From contig NZ_LSNE01000003.1 of NCBI RefSeq assembly GCF_001565895.1, positions 87,896 to 151,895 of the forward strand: 64,000 bases of DNA, read 5' to 3'. This DNA comes from Paraglaciecola hydrolytica (lineage in GTDB: Bacteria; Pseudomonadota; Gammaproteobacteria; Enterobacterales; Alteromonadaceae). Positions 32,977-42,241 of this stretch are shown piece after piece (position 1 is the first letter of the stretch; the number at the start of each line of letters is the position of its first letter). Both the position numbers and the translations under genes were made by a program. The notes beneath the pieces are model-generated. The model had not been told where the DNA came from. It saw only the letters and a program-made list of their open reading frames with translations, and did not search any database.

Positions 32977-33792
32977 ATGACGACTCTTAAACCTAAGTGG
33001 AAAACGCTTACACTCACGACCTTATCGGCTTTATGCTCGCTTTGTTTTTTAAGCTCAGTCCAAGCCGCCATTATTCCAGTAGATATTAACATTCAAGCAA
33101 CCAACACTTTTGATGAAGGTTACGGCGATGGAGTATCTAGCGGTGATTTCAGTTTAATAACAGGTGGTGCAACAATCACTTCCACTTATGCTGGCGCAAC
33201 AGTAACAGGTACAAACCCGTTAACTAACAATCTAGTGAATACCGATGATGGCATTGGCTTTACCGGTAGCGCACTTACTACCGATGATACTTTTAATGTG
33301 GGTTTTGATAGTACTATTGATGTAGCTAACAACTCAGTTTCGGATATTTATGACATTGTGTTTAAGCTAGTATTTAGCAATATGGTTAGTGCGAATGGTA
33401 TTGACGCCTATGCCGATTCTGAATTTACTTTGTTTGCCAATGGTGCAGAATTATTTTTCACTGATTTAGTATCTGACACAGTAAACGGCAACGAAATTGA
33501 TGGTGTTGCAGATGGCAATTTTGGTGGTAGTTTGTTTGCCGCTGATACCTTATTTTTTAATTTTGCATTAAATCCAACTGATTTACTGACCCTTGATTTA
33601 AGTTGGACACTTGAGGGTGGCGATTTTGATGGTGGTGAAAGCGCTTTTGACTTCTCTCAATTTCTCTCAATAGAATCAGTAACACTTCGCGGAGGACAAG
33701 TGCCTCCTTCTGTACCCGCACCGGGCAGTCTTTCTTTGTTTGTCATTGCTTTATTTGGTTTAGTGGCAAGAAACGTCCGTAAAAACAAATAA
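32977..33792 (+). CDS. PEP-CTERM-type exported protein
   Basis: 271 residues. ATG at 32977 with AGAAGG eight bases upstream. Signal peptide LTTLSALCSLCFLSSVQAA. The body is rich in Asp, Gly, Thr and Phe, lacks cysteine, and is not recognised. The C-terminus has VPAPGSLSLFVIALFGLVARNVRKNK: a VPxPG-type PEP-CTERM signal, hydrophobic helix and basic tail, so an exosortase should process it. The exosortase is not in the window. 20 bases before the tail-collar gene and probably cotranscribed. Confidence 0.78.
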   Translation: MTTLKPKWKTLTLTTLSALCSLCFLSSVQAAIIPVDINIQATNTFDEGYGDGVSSGDFSLITGGATITSTYAGATVTGTNPLTNNLVNTDDGIGFTGSALTTDDTFNVGFDSTIDVANNSVSDIYDIVFKLVFSNMVSANGIDAYADSEFTLFANGAELFFTDLVSDTVNGNEIDGVADGNFGGSLFAADTLFFNFALNPTDLLTLDLSWTLEGGDFDGGESAFDFSQFLSIESVTLRGGQVPPSVPAPGSLSLFVIALFGLVARNVRKNK

Positions 33793-33812
33793 TCTAATTA
33801 AGGATAACAACA

Positions 33813-34475
33813 ATGAAATTATTACACTCTGTACGTACGCTTACTTGTTCAGTTGCACTGTTAGCAGGCATGGGCGTCAGTCAGCCAGTATTTGCATCTG
33901 AGCCCTTTCTTGGCCAGATTCAAATGGTCGGTTTTGGTTTTGCACCTCGTGGCTGGGCAATTTGTGACGGGCAATTACTGTCTATTGCTCAAAATACCGC
34001 TTTGTTCTCTTTACTTGGAACCACCTATGGGGGCAATGGGCAAACTACCTTTGCCTTACCCGATTTACGTGGCCGCGTGGCAATTCAACCAGGTAACGGC
34101 CCGGGCCTAAGTAGTTACTCTTGGGGACAGAGGGGTGGTGTAGAACATGTCACACTAACAGCTAATCAAATGCCCTCACATACTCATGCTGCAACCAGCA
34201 CGGTAAGTAGCATTAGTGCGACCTTACATGGTACCGATGCAGCAGGCGACTCAGCGACTCCTAGTGCTAATAGCTTAGCCAGTAAAAGCCGGACTAATAT
34301 ATACAGTTCAAACGCCCCCGATGTTGACCTACATGCAGACTCGATCAGTGTAGAAGCAACTGTGGGTACAACCTTAACCAACACTGGCGGTAGTCAAAGT
34401 CATGAAAACCGTATGCCTTATTTAGCGATTTATCATGTTATCGCCTTACAAGGTATCTACCCTTCGCGTAACTAG
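33813..34475 (+). CDS. Exported phage tail collar-domain protein
   Basis: 220 residues with signal peptide (LTCSVALLAGMGVSQPVFA). The rest is a Tail Collar (microcystin-dependent-protein-like) domain: EPFLGQIQMVGFGFAPRGWA, ICDGQLLSIAQNTALFSLLG, TYGGNGQTTFALPDLRGRV and a final MPYLAIYHVIALQGIYPS. The domain is known from tail fibres and from secreted bacterial proteins. Here it stands alone without phage genes, so it is a host surface or secreted protein rather than prophage residue. Confidence 0.85.
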   Translation: MKLLHSVRTLTCSVALLAGMGVSQPVFASEPFLGQIQMVGFGFAPRGWAICDGQLLSIAQNTALFSLLGTTYGGNGQTTFALPDLRGRVAIQPGNGPGLSSYSWGQRGGVEHVTLTANQMPSHTHAATSTVSSISATLHGTDAAGDSATPSANSLASKSRTNIYSSNAPDVDLHADSISVEATVGTTLTNTGGSQSHENRMPYLAIYHVIALQGIYPSRN

Positions 34476-34515
34476 ATTTTTAGTTATTTTGATGTAAGGT
34501 TACAGTATTAGTTAG

Positions 34516-34544
34516 ATCGCCGATTTGTATCGGCGATTTTTTTT
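34516..34544 (+). terminator. Rho-independent terminator after tail-collar gene
   Basis: ATCGCCGAT and ATCGGCGAT around a 4-base loop, then eight T. Confidence 0.92.
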
Positions 34545-34558
34545 AGTGGAAAGACAAA

Positions 34559-35530
34559 ATGCAACAACACGCTTTATTGGTTTTTATATCCTTACTGTTT
34601 TACCTAGTGTTGCCAAACACCGCCCTTGCCAACGAGAGCCGTGATTTACGTAAAGCGGATAAATTGTTAGCAGAACAGAAGTACCAAGAAGCCTATAGCG
34701 CCTATGAAGACATTGGCAAAGAAGAGAACAATGCCGTTGCACTAATTAACTTAGCGCTTTTTAACGAACTGGGTTGGGGTCGGCAAACTGATATGCTCAA
34801 AGCCTGTCAATGGTACGCCAAGGCTGCAGAGCTCGAGGCGCCATTAGCCTTGGATAAATTGGCCCATTGTTTTGTAAAAGGCATACATCAGGCCATGGAT
34901 TTTCAACGTGCTGAGCAGTTATATGAAAAAGCCGCCGAGCTCGGTTTTCACCTATCACTTTGCCATTTAGGCAGTCTTTATTTACACGGAGAAGGTGTTG
35001 AGCAAAATTCGCAAAAGGGTTTAGCTTTGTGCACGCAAGCTGCTGAACAAGGTTCGATACCCGCTATGTTGCAAATTGCCGATTTTAATCTGGCATTAAA
35101 TACCCAGGAATCAAATGCCTCCGCGCTACATTGGTATTCCAATGCTGCGAGTTATCACTCAGCTCATGCACAATTCAATATTGGGCTGATGTTACTCAAA
35201 GGGCAAGGGCTTAAACAAGACCCCTTGGAAGCTCGAGAGTGGTTTGAAAAAGCCGCCGCTCAAGGTTATCAACCAGCTTATTTTGAAACTGCTGCTTTAT
35301 ATTTTGCAGCACCTAAAAATCCTGTTACTAAGCTTTGGTTAGAACAAGACTTGGCCAAAAGCTACCTATGGATTTCAGCCGCTTTACAACGCAGCAACAA
35401 TCAACAACAGCAAGATCAGTTGCACACTATGTTGGCTGAAGTTAAAAAGGTCATGCCAGAAACGTGGGAAAAAGATTTAAATAAAAAACTAGAAGCCCAC
35501 TTAATGCAATTTCCAGTATCACCTAATTAA
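34559..35530 (+). CDS. Sel1-repeat (TPR-like) exported protein
   Basis: 323 residues. Signal peptide LVFISLLFYLVLPNTALA, then five or six Sel1 repeats, for example YEKAAELGFHLSLCHLGSLYLHGEGVEQ and WFEKAAAQGYQPAYFETAAL. Such repeats form protein-binding superhelices. The stop overlaps by eight bases the stop region of the convergent acyltransferase gene. Confidence 0.85.
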   Translation: MQQHALLVFISLLFYLVLPNTALANESRDLRKADKLLAEQKYQEAYSAYEDIGKEENNAVALINLALFNELGWGRQTDMLKACQWYAKAAELEAPLALDKLAHCFVKGIHQAMDFQRAEQLYEKAAELGFHLSLCHLGSLYLHGEGVEQNSQKGLALCTQAAEQGSIPAMLQIADFNLALNTQESNASALHWYSNAASYHSAHAQFNIGLMLLKGQGLKQDPLEAREWFEKAAAQGYQPAYFETAALYFAAPKNPVTKLWLEQDLAKSYLWISAALQRSNNQQQQDQLHTMLAEVKKVMPETWEKDLNKKLEAHLMQFPVSPN

Positions 35531-36686
35531 CTCGTTGTTTGTGGGCATAACCTAAGATGGGCCGCTCCACTAGGTAATAGGATAAATTGGCAACAATGAA
35601 AATGAGTAAGCTAGCGATAATGAGTAAATAAGCCCAATCCTCTCTAGCATCCCAGCCATAAATAGACATTTGGTAGTCAACAAAACTAAGAATCGGGAAA
35701 TGGTAGATATAAATACCGTAGGATACTTTGCCTAGATGGCGCACAACTACGTCATCCAATACCCATTTTGCGTAGTAAGTAAAAGGCGTGACATAAACCA
35801 AAACCGCCAAAACAAGGGGCAATACAGGCAAGCCATAACGGCCCATCGGAATTTGTATCCATTCGCCCAATTCTGTTGCCATAAGTAATATCACTGTGCT
35901 TAAACTCAGGACAAAAACTACATCACATACAAGCTTTACTTGGCCCGCACCACTGTTTTGCGTAAAAGCAAGATGCGTTTTTGTTTTAAGCAAAACTCCA
36001 CCCGTGATAATACCAATAATAAAGTGAGGTAAATGGGCTAATAACGATTGAGTAACAACCGCGCCATTGACTTTTACCCACAATAAAATAGTGCTACCTG
36101 GCCACGGAATGTTCTTATCTACAGCTAGAACAAACATGTAATGCAAGGCATAACAAACTAAGGCCAAGATGACCAACAAGCCTAAAGCCCGAGCAAAAGA
36201 TTGGTAGCGTAGCACCACAAAAAAAATGGGTAGCAAAAGATAAAACTGCATCTCAACTGCTAATGTCCAAAAAGAAGGATTGATACTGAAAAAAGAAAAT
36301 TCGCTGTAATTAAATAAAAAACTGTAGTGCAGTAATATGTCTGGCCAAGCCGCAGGGAAAACCCAATAATTGCTTAATATTATGAGCAAGGTTAGGGCCA
36401 TATAATAAGCGGGTAAAATACGCGCTAAACGGTGTTTAACAAAAGTACTTAATTTAGGCCAAGCCTCTTTAAACAGAATAGCTCGCCAATAGGGCAGCGA
36501 TAATAACAAACCACTTAACACAAAAAATAAGGCCACACCCATTTCGCCGTTAGCAAACAACAGGTAAAAATCAAATTCACCATACTGCACGTCTACATCA
36601 ACAATTTGATTGTAGTGCACGGCAAATACCGCCAATGCGGCCAGTGCTCTTAAACCGTCTAAGCCTTTTAAACGTTGGTTTTGCAA
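35523..36686 (-). CDS. Acyltransferase 3 family membrane protein
   Basis: 387 residues, about ten membrane helices. N-terminal motif RLKGLDGLRALAALAVFAVHY (histidine of the family active site) and FFVLSGLLLSLPY, then RLARILPAYYMAL and WTLAVEMQFYLLLPI are standard. Transfers acyl groups to sugars or other surface molecules. The start is probably a TTG at 36686, one base after the upstream stop, with no ATG able to replace it before the first conserved motif. Confidence 0.88.
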   Translation of the reverse strand: MQNQRLKGLDGLRALAALAVFAVHYNQIVDVDVQYGEFDFYLLFANGEMGVALFFVLSGLLLSLPYWRAILFKEAWPKLSTFVKHRLARILPAYYMALTLLIILSNYWVFPAAWPDILLHYSFLFNYSEFSFFSINPSFWTLAVEMQFYLLLPIFFVVLRYQSFARALGLLVILALVCYALHYMFVLAVDKNIPWPGSTILLWVKVNGAVVTQSLLAHLPHFIIGIITGGVLLKTKTHLAFTQNSGAGQVKLVCDVVFVLSLSTVILLMATELGEWIQIPMGRYGLPVLPLVLAVLVYVTPFTYYAKWVLDDVVVRHLGKVSYGIYIYHFPILSFVDYQMSIYGWDAREDWAYLLIIASLLIFIVANLSYYLVERPILGYAHKQRVN

Positions 36687-37304
36687 TTATTGTTGCCCTA
36701 ATACGGTAGCGGCAAACTGTCTTACCTGAGCATCTGTATCATTTTGCATGGCATGTTTTAGAAAATGAGTGACAAAAGCGAGATGCTGGTGCTTTTCCAA
36801 AACCCCCACAGCCAACATTCGATTTTCAGCAGAGGGATCGGAAAACAAGACTTGCCCAACAACCTGCAAGGCGTCAGCAGAATTCAAATCACTTAAACCA
36901 AGGATGGTCTGTTTGCGCACTTGGGCAGAGCTATCACCTAAACCTGATGCCAATTTATCAAGCTCGTTGTCTTTAACTAAATAACCTATCTGGGCCAACT
37001 TAGCATTTAACAGCTCATTTTGTTCCGGGCTATTAAGGTTATTATTTTCTTGCCATGAAAGGGCCGTATTGTCCGTCTTGAAAGTTGAGTTGTTTGGGTT
37101 TGCTTGCTCCCCAAGCTCATTCTGTTGCGAGCTAAGCAACTGAAAAGGATTAACTTTTTGCAATGTTGGAGCAGCTTGATGAGGAACCGTCAATGTTGCG
37201 TCAGCAACAGTATCCCCATTAAACTCATCTTGTTCATTCACAAAGTATCCTACAGCAAAACCAGCACAAAATATGCTGACTATGTACACCAACCTAAGCT
37301 CCAT
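36687..37304 (-). CDS. HEAT-repeat protein with N-terminal membrane anchor
   Basis: 205 residues from ATG at 37304, chosen because AAGGAGG lies seven bases upstream. An N-terminal hydrophobic segment (LVYIVSIFCAGFAVGYFV) is followed by a disordered Asn/Gln-rich region and two HEAT-like units at the C-terminus (LGDSSAQVRKQTILGLSDL and NDTDAQVRQFAATVLGQQ). Likely periplasmic. Function unknown; it precedes the acyltransferase and follows an ECF sigma gene pair. Confidence 0.7.
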   Translation of the reverse strand: MELRLVYIVSIFCAGFAVGYFVNEQDEFNGDTVADATLTVPHQAAPTLQKVNPFQLLSSQQNELGEQANPNNSTFKTDNTALSWQENNNLNSPEQNELLNAKLAQIGYLVKDNELDKLASGLGDSSAQVRKQTILGLSDLNSADALQVVGQVLFSDPSAENRMLAVGVLEKHQHLAFVTHFLKHAMQNDTDAQVRQFAATVLGQQ

Positions 37305-37425
37305 CTTTACTTCCTCCTTCAATCATTAATTGAGTGGAGAGCACACACTCAAAAGCTAACAGAATATATACCCAAGCAACCAGAAGATACGCGTTTCAGT
37401 GTTTCTGAGGTATATACCCACCTAA

Positions 37426-37797
37426 TTACGGATTTTTGGTTTGCATTAATGTTATCTCTAAACGCTTCATTTCTCGAGCTAAAGACGCACGATTCATTTC
37501 CATAAATAACCAGTTTTTTAAACCAACTTGTAATTGCAGGATCACGATTAAACACACTCCCCAAAAGACAAGTTGCTCAACTAGCTGCGCGCTAAAAAAT
37601 TCATAAGCTGTCCAAAACATCAGGGCACTGGTGAGTAATGTTAAACCGTTCACTAACCACACCCAGCGACGCATACCACCGCGATAAATAGGCAACAAAC
37701 GGCTAAATAGCCCTTTATCGTCGAGCAACATGGGTTCTAGGCGTTTAGCTTCTGCCTCAAGGGCTTGGGTAATTTTGTCATCAATATTCATGGTCAT
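37426..37797 (-). CDS. Small two-helix membrane protein paired with ECF sigma factor
   Basis: 123 residues. Two membrane helices (LVNGLTLLTSALMFWTAYEF and LVFWGVCLIVILQLQVGL) flanked by charged cytosolic ends. Overlaps the sigma gene by 17 bases. Such position suggests an anti-sigma or accessory factor, but no zinc-binding anti-sigma motif is seen. Its homologues are commonly annotated as DUF6768-like membrane proteins; I am not certain of that family. Confidence 0.6.
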   Translation of the reverse strand: MTMNIDDKITQALEAEAKRLEPMLLDDKGLFSRLLPIYRGGMRRWVWLVNGLTLLTSALMFWTAYEFFSAQLVEQLVFWGVCLIVILQLQVGLKNWLFMEMNRASLAREMKRLEITLMQTKNP

Positions 37798-38308
37798 TCT
37801 CCAATGTGACTTTTAATTTTGCCTTGGCCCGAAATAAACGGGTTTTAACCGTACCTACGGGCACCTCTTGTACTAATGCTATTTCGACCAAAGATAGTTG
37901 GGTAAAATAGAATAAATAAACGGCTAGGTATTCATCTTCAGGCAAGCCTTTTAAGGCAGCGGTTAGCGAGTCATGTGCAACACTATTTTCGCTCTCGACT
38001 TCATCCACTGCTAACTCAGAACTGCGCTGTTGCTGAATGTGTAGTTGCCGCAATAAATCAGTGGCGGACCACCTTAATGCGCGATAAATCCAACTTTTAA
38101 ATACCGCTGGATTATGTAAAGCCCTTAAATTTTTTAAGGTTTTAAGCCAAGCATTTTGCACCGCATCCTGAGCCGCACTATGCTCGCCAAGCAAACGATA
38201 AGCGAACTGTAATAATGCAGGTTGATAATGCTCAAACAATAACAATAGAGCTGGCTCATCACCCTGTTGTGCTCTTATTACCAGCATGTCGAGTTCAACT
38301 TGTTGCAT
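37781..38308 (-). CDS. ECF-type RNA polymerase sigma factor
   Basis: 175 residues. Region 2 (LLLLFEHYQPALLQFAYRLLGEHSAAQDAVQNAWLK) and region 4 (LPEDEYLAVYLFYFTQLSLVEIALVQEVPVGTVKTRLFRAKAKL) are complete. Directs transcription of an unknown regulon, possibly including the HEAT protein and acyltransferase genes downstream (inference). Followed by an overlapping membrane-protein gene. Confidence 0.9.
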   Translation of the reverse strand: MQQVELDMLVIRAQQGDEPALLLLFEHYQPALLQFAYRLLGEHSAAQDAVQNAWLKTLKNLRALHNPAVFKSWIYRALRWSATDLLRQLHIQQQRSSELAVDEVESENSVAHDSLTAALKGLPEDEYLAVYLFYFTQLSLVEIALVQEVPVGTVKTRLFRAKAKLKVTLENDHEY

Positions 38309-38565
38309 TTAGTCTCCTCTTGTTGACCTAAAGACGAAGAAAAAGAGCTAAAGGTTCTTAGGATGTAAAACAAACATAAAATTTTTTCACAGCAGCTTAT
38401 CAGGTAAAATTAGTTTAAGGGTGAGTAAACAGCCCACGCTAGTTAATGACAAAATCGCTTGCAAGCAAGCTTGTTATTCACCATGGCGAGCTTTATTGTG
38501 TACCAAGAATTTTTGACGTTTTTTACGTGCAAAATAAGTATCAACATTTAAACAAGGAGAGAGCA

Positions 38566-39069
38566 GTGGGCGCTATCGTTAAGCTGTTAAAAGCACTCAA
38601 TTCGGATGCCAGCCCCTGGCAACTAGCATGGGGATTTACCCTCGGCATGGTAATGGGTTTAACACCTATGTTAGGTTTGCACAGCGTAATTTTATTATTT
38701 GTGGTGCTGTTTTTCAGGGTTAATTTGTCGGCCTTTTTACTAGCATGGGCCTTGTTTTCTTTATTTGCTCTCGCATTAGGTTCTGTCATGGCAGGTGTTG
38801 GCGAATCCATCCTAAGCAATCAAAGTTTAGTTCCTTTTTGGACACAACTTTACAGCACTACTCTAGGTCAACTTAGTCAGTTTTATCACACTCTCACCCT
38901 TGGAAGCCTTGTGTTTTCCCTTATTTGCAGCCCAGTACTATTGATTGCCAGCAAAATATTGGTTGTGCAATACCGTGCAAAAGTCATGGTTTGGGTAAAT
39001 AAAATCAAACTCGTACAGTTTATCAAAGGCACTAATTTCTATCGTCTTTATCAGGCATTGGGAGAATAA
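38566..39069 (+). CDS. TIGR03546-family membrane protein
   Basis: 167 residues from a GTG at 38566 with AAGGAG six bases upstream. This removes ~40 unlikely N-terminal residues from the longer frame and gives the family's usual length. Begins VGAIVKLLKALNSDASPWQLAWGFTLGMVMGLTP, then three further membrane helices. Paired with a TIGR03545 protein 4 bases downstream, the usual partner in gammaproteobacteria. Role unknown, probably cell envelope. Confidence 0.85.
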   Translation: MGAIVKLLKALNSDASPWQLAWGFTLGMVMGLTPMLGLHSVILLFVVLFFRVNLSAFLLAWALFSLFALALGSVMAGVGESILSNQSLVPFWTQLYSTTLGQLSQFYHTLTLGSLVFSLICSPVLLIASKILVVQYRAKVMVWVNKIKLVQFIKGTNFYRLYQALGE

Positions 39070-39073
39070 CAAC

Positions 39074-40828
39074 ATGAAAAATATAATCCGCTGGCCCGGT
39101 CTGATAGCCTTTTTTGTAGTAGTCGGGCTGATTTCAGCCCTAGTCATTTTATTTCTCGATTTTTGGATAAAACTCGCAGCGCAAAAAGGCTTAGAAGCGG
39201 CCACTGGTGCCGAAGTGAATATTAGCCAAGTCGAACATACCTTCTCACCATTTGGTGTGAGTTTTATTGGTGTGCAGCTCACCGATCCTAAATCACCCAG
39301 TACCAATCAGTTAGAAGCACAAGTTATCAGTGCCAATATTGAATTATCGCCCTTATTACTGCGAAAAGTGATTATCGACCAACTGACTATGACTGGTGTG
39401 CAATTTGGCACTACTCGTAACTCTGCAGGACAAGTTTATCGTCAACCCGATGATTCTGAGTCTGTAAGTTCAAGCCTTTTTCCTGACGCGAAAGACTTAC
39501 CTAGCGTTGATGAAGTCTTAGCTAAATCACCTCTTAAAACCACCAAAGCCATTGAAACAACTCAGCAAGCTTATGAGCAACATAAAGATAAACTGAGTGA
39601 GCAATACGCCAATTTACCTAGCAAGGATAAACTTAGCGATTACAAAAAACGCATCGAAGTACTGAGTAAAACCGATTATAAAAATCCGGCGGACTTGCTT
39701 GCGGCTAAAGAAGAATTTGAAAAACTTAAACAAGAAATCAAAGCCGACAAGGCAGTATTTAACGAGTTTAAAGAGTCCCTTCAAACAGCCAAACAAGATC
39801 TAGGCCCTAAATTAGCCCAATTAAAAGCAGCCCCCGGCCAAGACTATGAGCAACTTAAATCCTTAGTAGCGGGTGACGCTGGCGCCATTAGTGATGTTAC
39901 CACTATGGTATTTGGCGAAACCGCTGGAGAGTGGAGTGGCTATGCTTTAGCTGCCTTAGATATTCTTGCACCTATGCTCAAAAACAAAGAACAGCAACAG
40001 CAAGAAGTAGTCATTGCTGAGGGGCGTTGGATCAGTTTTGGCGATACCTCTGGCCTACCTGAGCTGTGGATTAAACAAGCCGATATTTCTTTAAGCTGGC
40101 AGCAAGAGCAAATACTCAGTACATGGCAAGACATCACCTATCAACATGACATAATAGGTCGCCCAACTGTTTTTAAAGTCGACTCCAGTGCCAGTAGTTT
40201 GTGGCAATCACTTAAACTTAATGGTGATTTTTGGCTTAAAGACAGTGGTATTAACGCCCAGCAAAAATGGCAGTTAGCTGGTTTAAAATTACAAGACATT
40301 AGCCTAGTTGAACAAGACAAATTGAGCAGCAAGCTGCTTAAAGGTTTGTTATCTAGTAACGGCGAGATCAAAGTGAATCAAAATGCTGTGTCTGGTGATG
40401 CTGCGATCAATCTGGCCGAACTTGCTATGCAAGCCACTGGAGAAAATAAGCTGACTCGCATTATTGCCCAGACGCTAAACCAAATGCAGCAACTACAAAT
40501 CAATACCAATGTTGCAGGTGCCATTGGCGACTTAGATTTGTCATTTAGTTCAGATCTCAATAAACAACTCGGCAGTGCTTTACTGGCTAATATAGGCAAA
40601 GAAGAGCAAGGTAAACTCGATGAGTTAAAACAAAAGCTTGATAGCCAAATGCAAGGAGCACTGGGTACTCAGGATAGCCAATACAGTGAATGGTTAGACT
40701 GGGAAAAACTTGTTGATGGCGATATGAATAGTCTAGAAGACATGCTCAACGCCAAAATGACTGGAGCACTGGACAAGAAAAAAGACGAACTAAAAGACAA
40801 GTTGAAAGGCAAGTTATTTGGTAATTAG
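39074..40828 (+). CDS. TIGR03545-family AsmA-like protein
   Basis: 584 residues with one N-terminal membrane helix (LIAFFVVVGLISALVILFLDF), then an AsmA-like start (GLEAATGAEVNISQVEHTFSPFGVSFIGVQLTD), a charged coiled-coil stretch (about 155-260) and a C-terminal beta-rich part. Periplasmic. AsmA-like proteins are linked to lipid transport across the envelope; this is general family knowledge and not proven for TIGR03545. Confidence 0.85.
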   Translation: MKNIIRWPGLIAFFVVVGLISALVILFLDFWIKLAAQKGLEAATGAEVNISQVEHTFSPFGVSFIGVQLTDPKSPSTNQLEAQVISANIELSPLLLRKVIIDQLTMTGVQFGTTRNSAGQVYRQPDDSESVSSSLFPDAKDLPSVDEVLAKSPLKTTKAIETTQQAYEQHKDKLSEQYANLPSKDKLSDYKKRIEVLSKTDYKNPADLLAAKEEFEKLKQEIKADKAVFNEFKESLQTAKQDLGPKLAQLKAAPGQDYEQLKSLVAGDAGAISDVTTMVFGETAGEWSGYALAALDILAPMLKNKEQQQQEVVIAEGRWISFGDTSGLPELWIKQADISLSWQQEQILSTWQDITYQHDIIGRPTVFKVDSSASSLWQSLKLNGDFWLKDSGINAQQKWQLAGLKLQDISLVEQDKLSSKLLKGLLSSNGEIKVNQNAVSGDAAINLAELAMQATGENKLTRIIAQTLNQMQQLQINTNVAGAIGDLDLSFSSDLNKQLGSALLANIGKEEQGKLDELKQKLDSQMQGALGTQDSQYSEWLDWEKLVDGDMNSLEDMLNAKMTGALDKKKDELKDKLKGKLFGN

Positions 40829-40964
40829 ATAATAGCGATTCAACTTGGTTAATATGCGATTATTTTGCTACCTCGTCACTTGTCAAAATAATCGCTCTTT
40901 CAAGGAGTGAGTTAAAACACTTCTAACAAAAAATAGATAATAAACTGTCAAACCCCTAGGCTTT

Positions 40965-41894
40965 TTAAGCTTGGTCATCACTAATTGCTTTAGCCAGTCG
41001 TTTACCTAAAGTTTGTAAAATGAATTGAGCATTTTCTGGATTGTTTTTAATACAACCTAAAAATTGACGCCTACTTAATACAATTAAGGCAACATCAGAC
41101 TTAGCCACAATTCCTGCGGTTCTTGGAACGTCAACCAGCAAAGCTAACTCACCAAATACTTCACCACGACACAACTCGATATCTTGGTTTTCTTGTTTAG
41201 CTGCCCCTAACTGCACCGTAACTGTGCCGTCAACGATAAAATAAGCATCCTCGCCCATTTCACCTTTAGTAATAATAACTTCACCCGCACGATAATATTC
41301 GCGGCAATAAGGCTCCATAAAATTAAAGATATCTTGCTGAGCAACAAAATTGATAAAGCTCTCACGAATTTCGTGCAGGTTAAGCACCATTGGCTGAATA
41401 TCTAAGTCATAGTGAGCTGACTTAACAATCTCACCCGCTTTGACAAAACCAATACGCTGCATTGATTTGGTGAGGGCAGGATTAAAAGGCGCCACTACAT
41501 GGGTCACATTTTTGTCATATGCCCAGTAGTACATCAACATAAAAAGGCCATTGGTAATTCTTAACTGTCCGCGACTATTAGGATCAACCACTAATTGTCC
41601 CACATTAGCCACAGTGCCAACTTCGCCTTTTAGGAAGGGCGTAAAATCGAAAAAATCATCAGCAGGAATGCCAACACAATTATCTTGTAAGGTTAAACGG
41701 ATGGTGCCAACTACGTTATCCTCGTCAGATGCAAAAAATGTTACCGAATTAGTAAAGGCATCAAAACGATCGATGATCCGTCCGTCTGCCTGTTTTTTAT
41801 ATGAACCTTCAATATCGGCGAACACTTTATGGCGTAACTTATAACAAGCATCTAATTCGACATTGCTTTCAGCTATTTTGGTCCTAATTCCCAT
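40965..41894 (-). CDS. GNAT-like acyltransferase fused to cyclic-nucleotide-binding domain
   Basis: 309 residues. The N-terminal ~165 (CYKLRHKVFADIEGSY, GTIRLTLQDN, VANVGQLVVDPNSRGQLRITNGLF) look like the N-acyl amino acid synthase/LuxI-type GNAT fold. The C-terminal ~120 are a cNMP-binding domain: YYRAGEVIITKGEMGEDAYFIVDGTVTV and the phosphate-binding cassette GEVFGELALLVDVPRTAG. Suggests acyl transfer gated by cAMP or cGMP. Separate from its neighbours. Confidence 0.8.
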   Translation of the reverse strand: MGIRTKIAESNVELDACYKLRHKVFADIEGSYKKQADGRIIDRFDAFTNSVTFFASDEDNVVGTIRLTLQDNCVGIPADDFFDFTPFLKGEVGTVANVGQLVVDPNSRGQLRITNGLFMLMYYWAYDKNVTHVVAPFNPALTKSMQRIGFVKAGEIVKSAHYDLDIQPMVLNLHEIRESFINFVAQQDIFNFMEPYCREYYRAGEVIITKGEMGEDAYFIVDGTVTVQLGAAKQENQDIELCRGEVFGELALLVDVPRTAGIVAKSDVALIVLSRRQFLGCIKNNPENAQFILQTLGKRLAKAISDDQA

Positions 41895-42241
41895 TCCTTT
41901 ACCCTCATAAGTGGATTGGTATTTTGTTTTCTTATTTTTACTTTAACCCAGAGACGGCTTCATATAATACAAGTTAATCACAAATCCTATTTATCACTAT
42001 TCTCTGGGCAGAATGCGCTGTATGACTTACCAAAGCGCCAATGACAAAATGCGAAACAAATACTAACAGGCGAGCATTTTGTTAGTTGACAATTGCTTTT
42101 CCCAACCTGGCCAAATAAGCCTTGTGGTCACAGCCCAGTTTATGTACAATCCGCGCCGCTTAAAACAGCTACCTAATTTAGTTCCTTGTCTCCATACAGT
42201 TTGGCTGTGCTGTCGAGACTACAACCGTGAGGAGCAATATG

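Noticed and set aside
33813..34475. Tail-collar gene as evidence of a prophage
   Set aside because: It has a signal peptide and no phage genes around it.
38446..38565. N-terminal extension of the TIGR03546 protein
   Set aside because: No family similarity; a strong AAGGAG and GTG at 38566 give the expected length.
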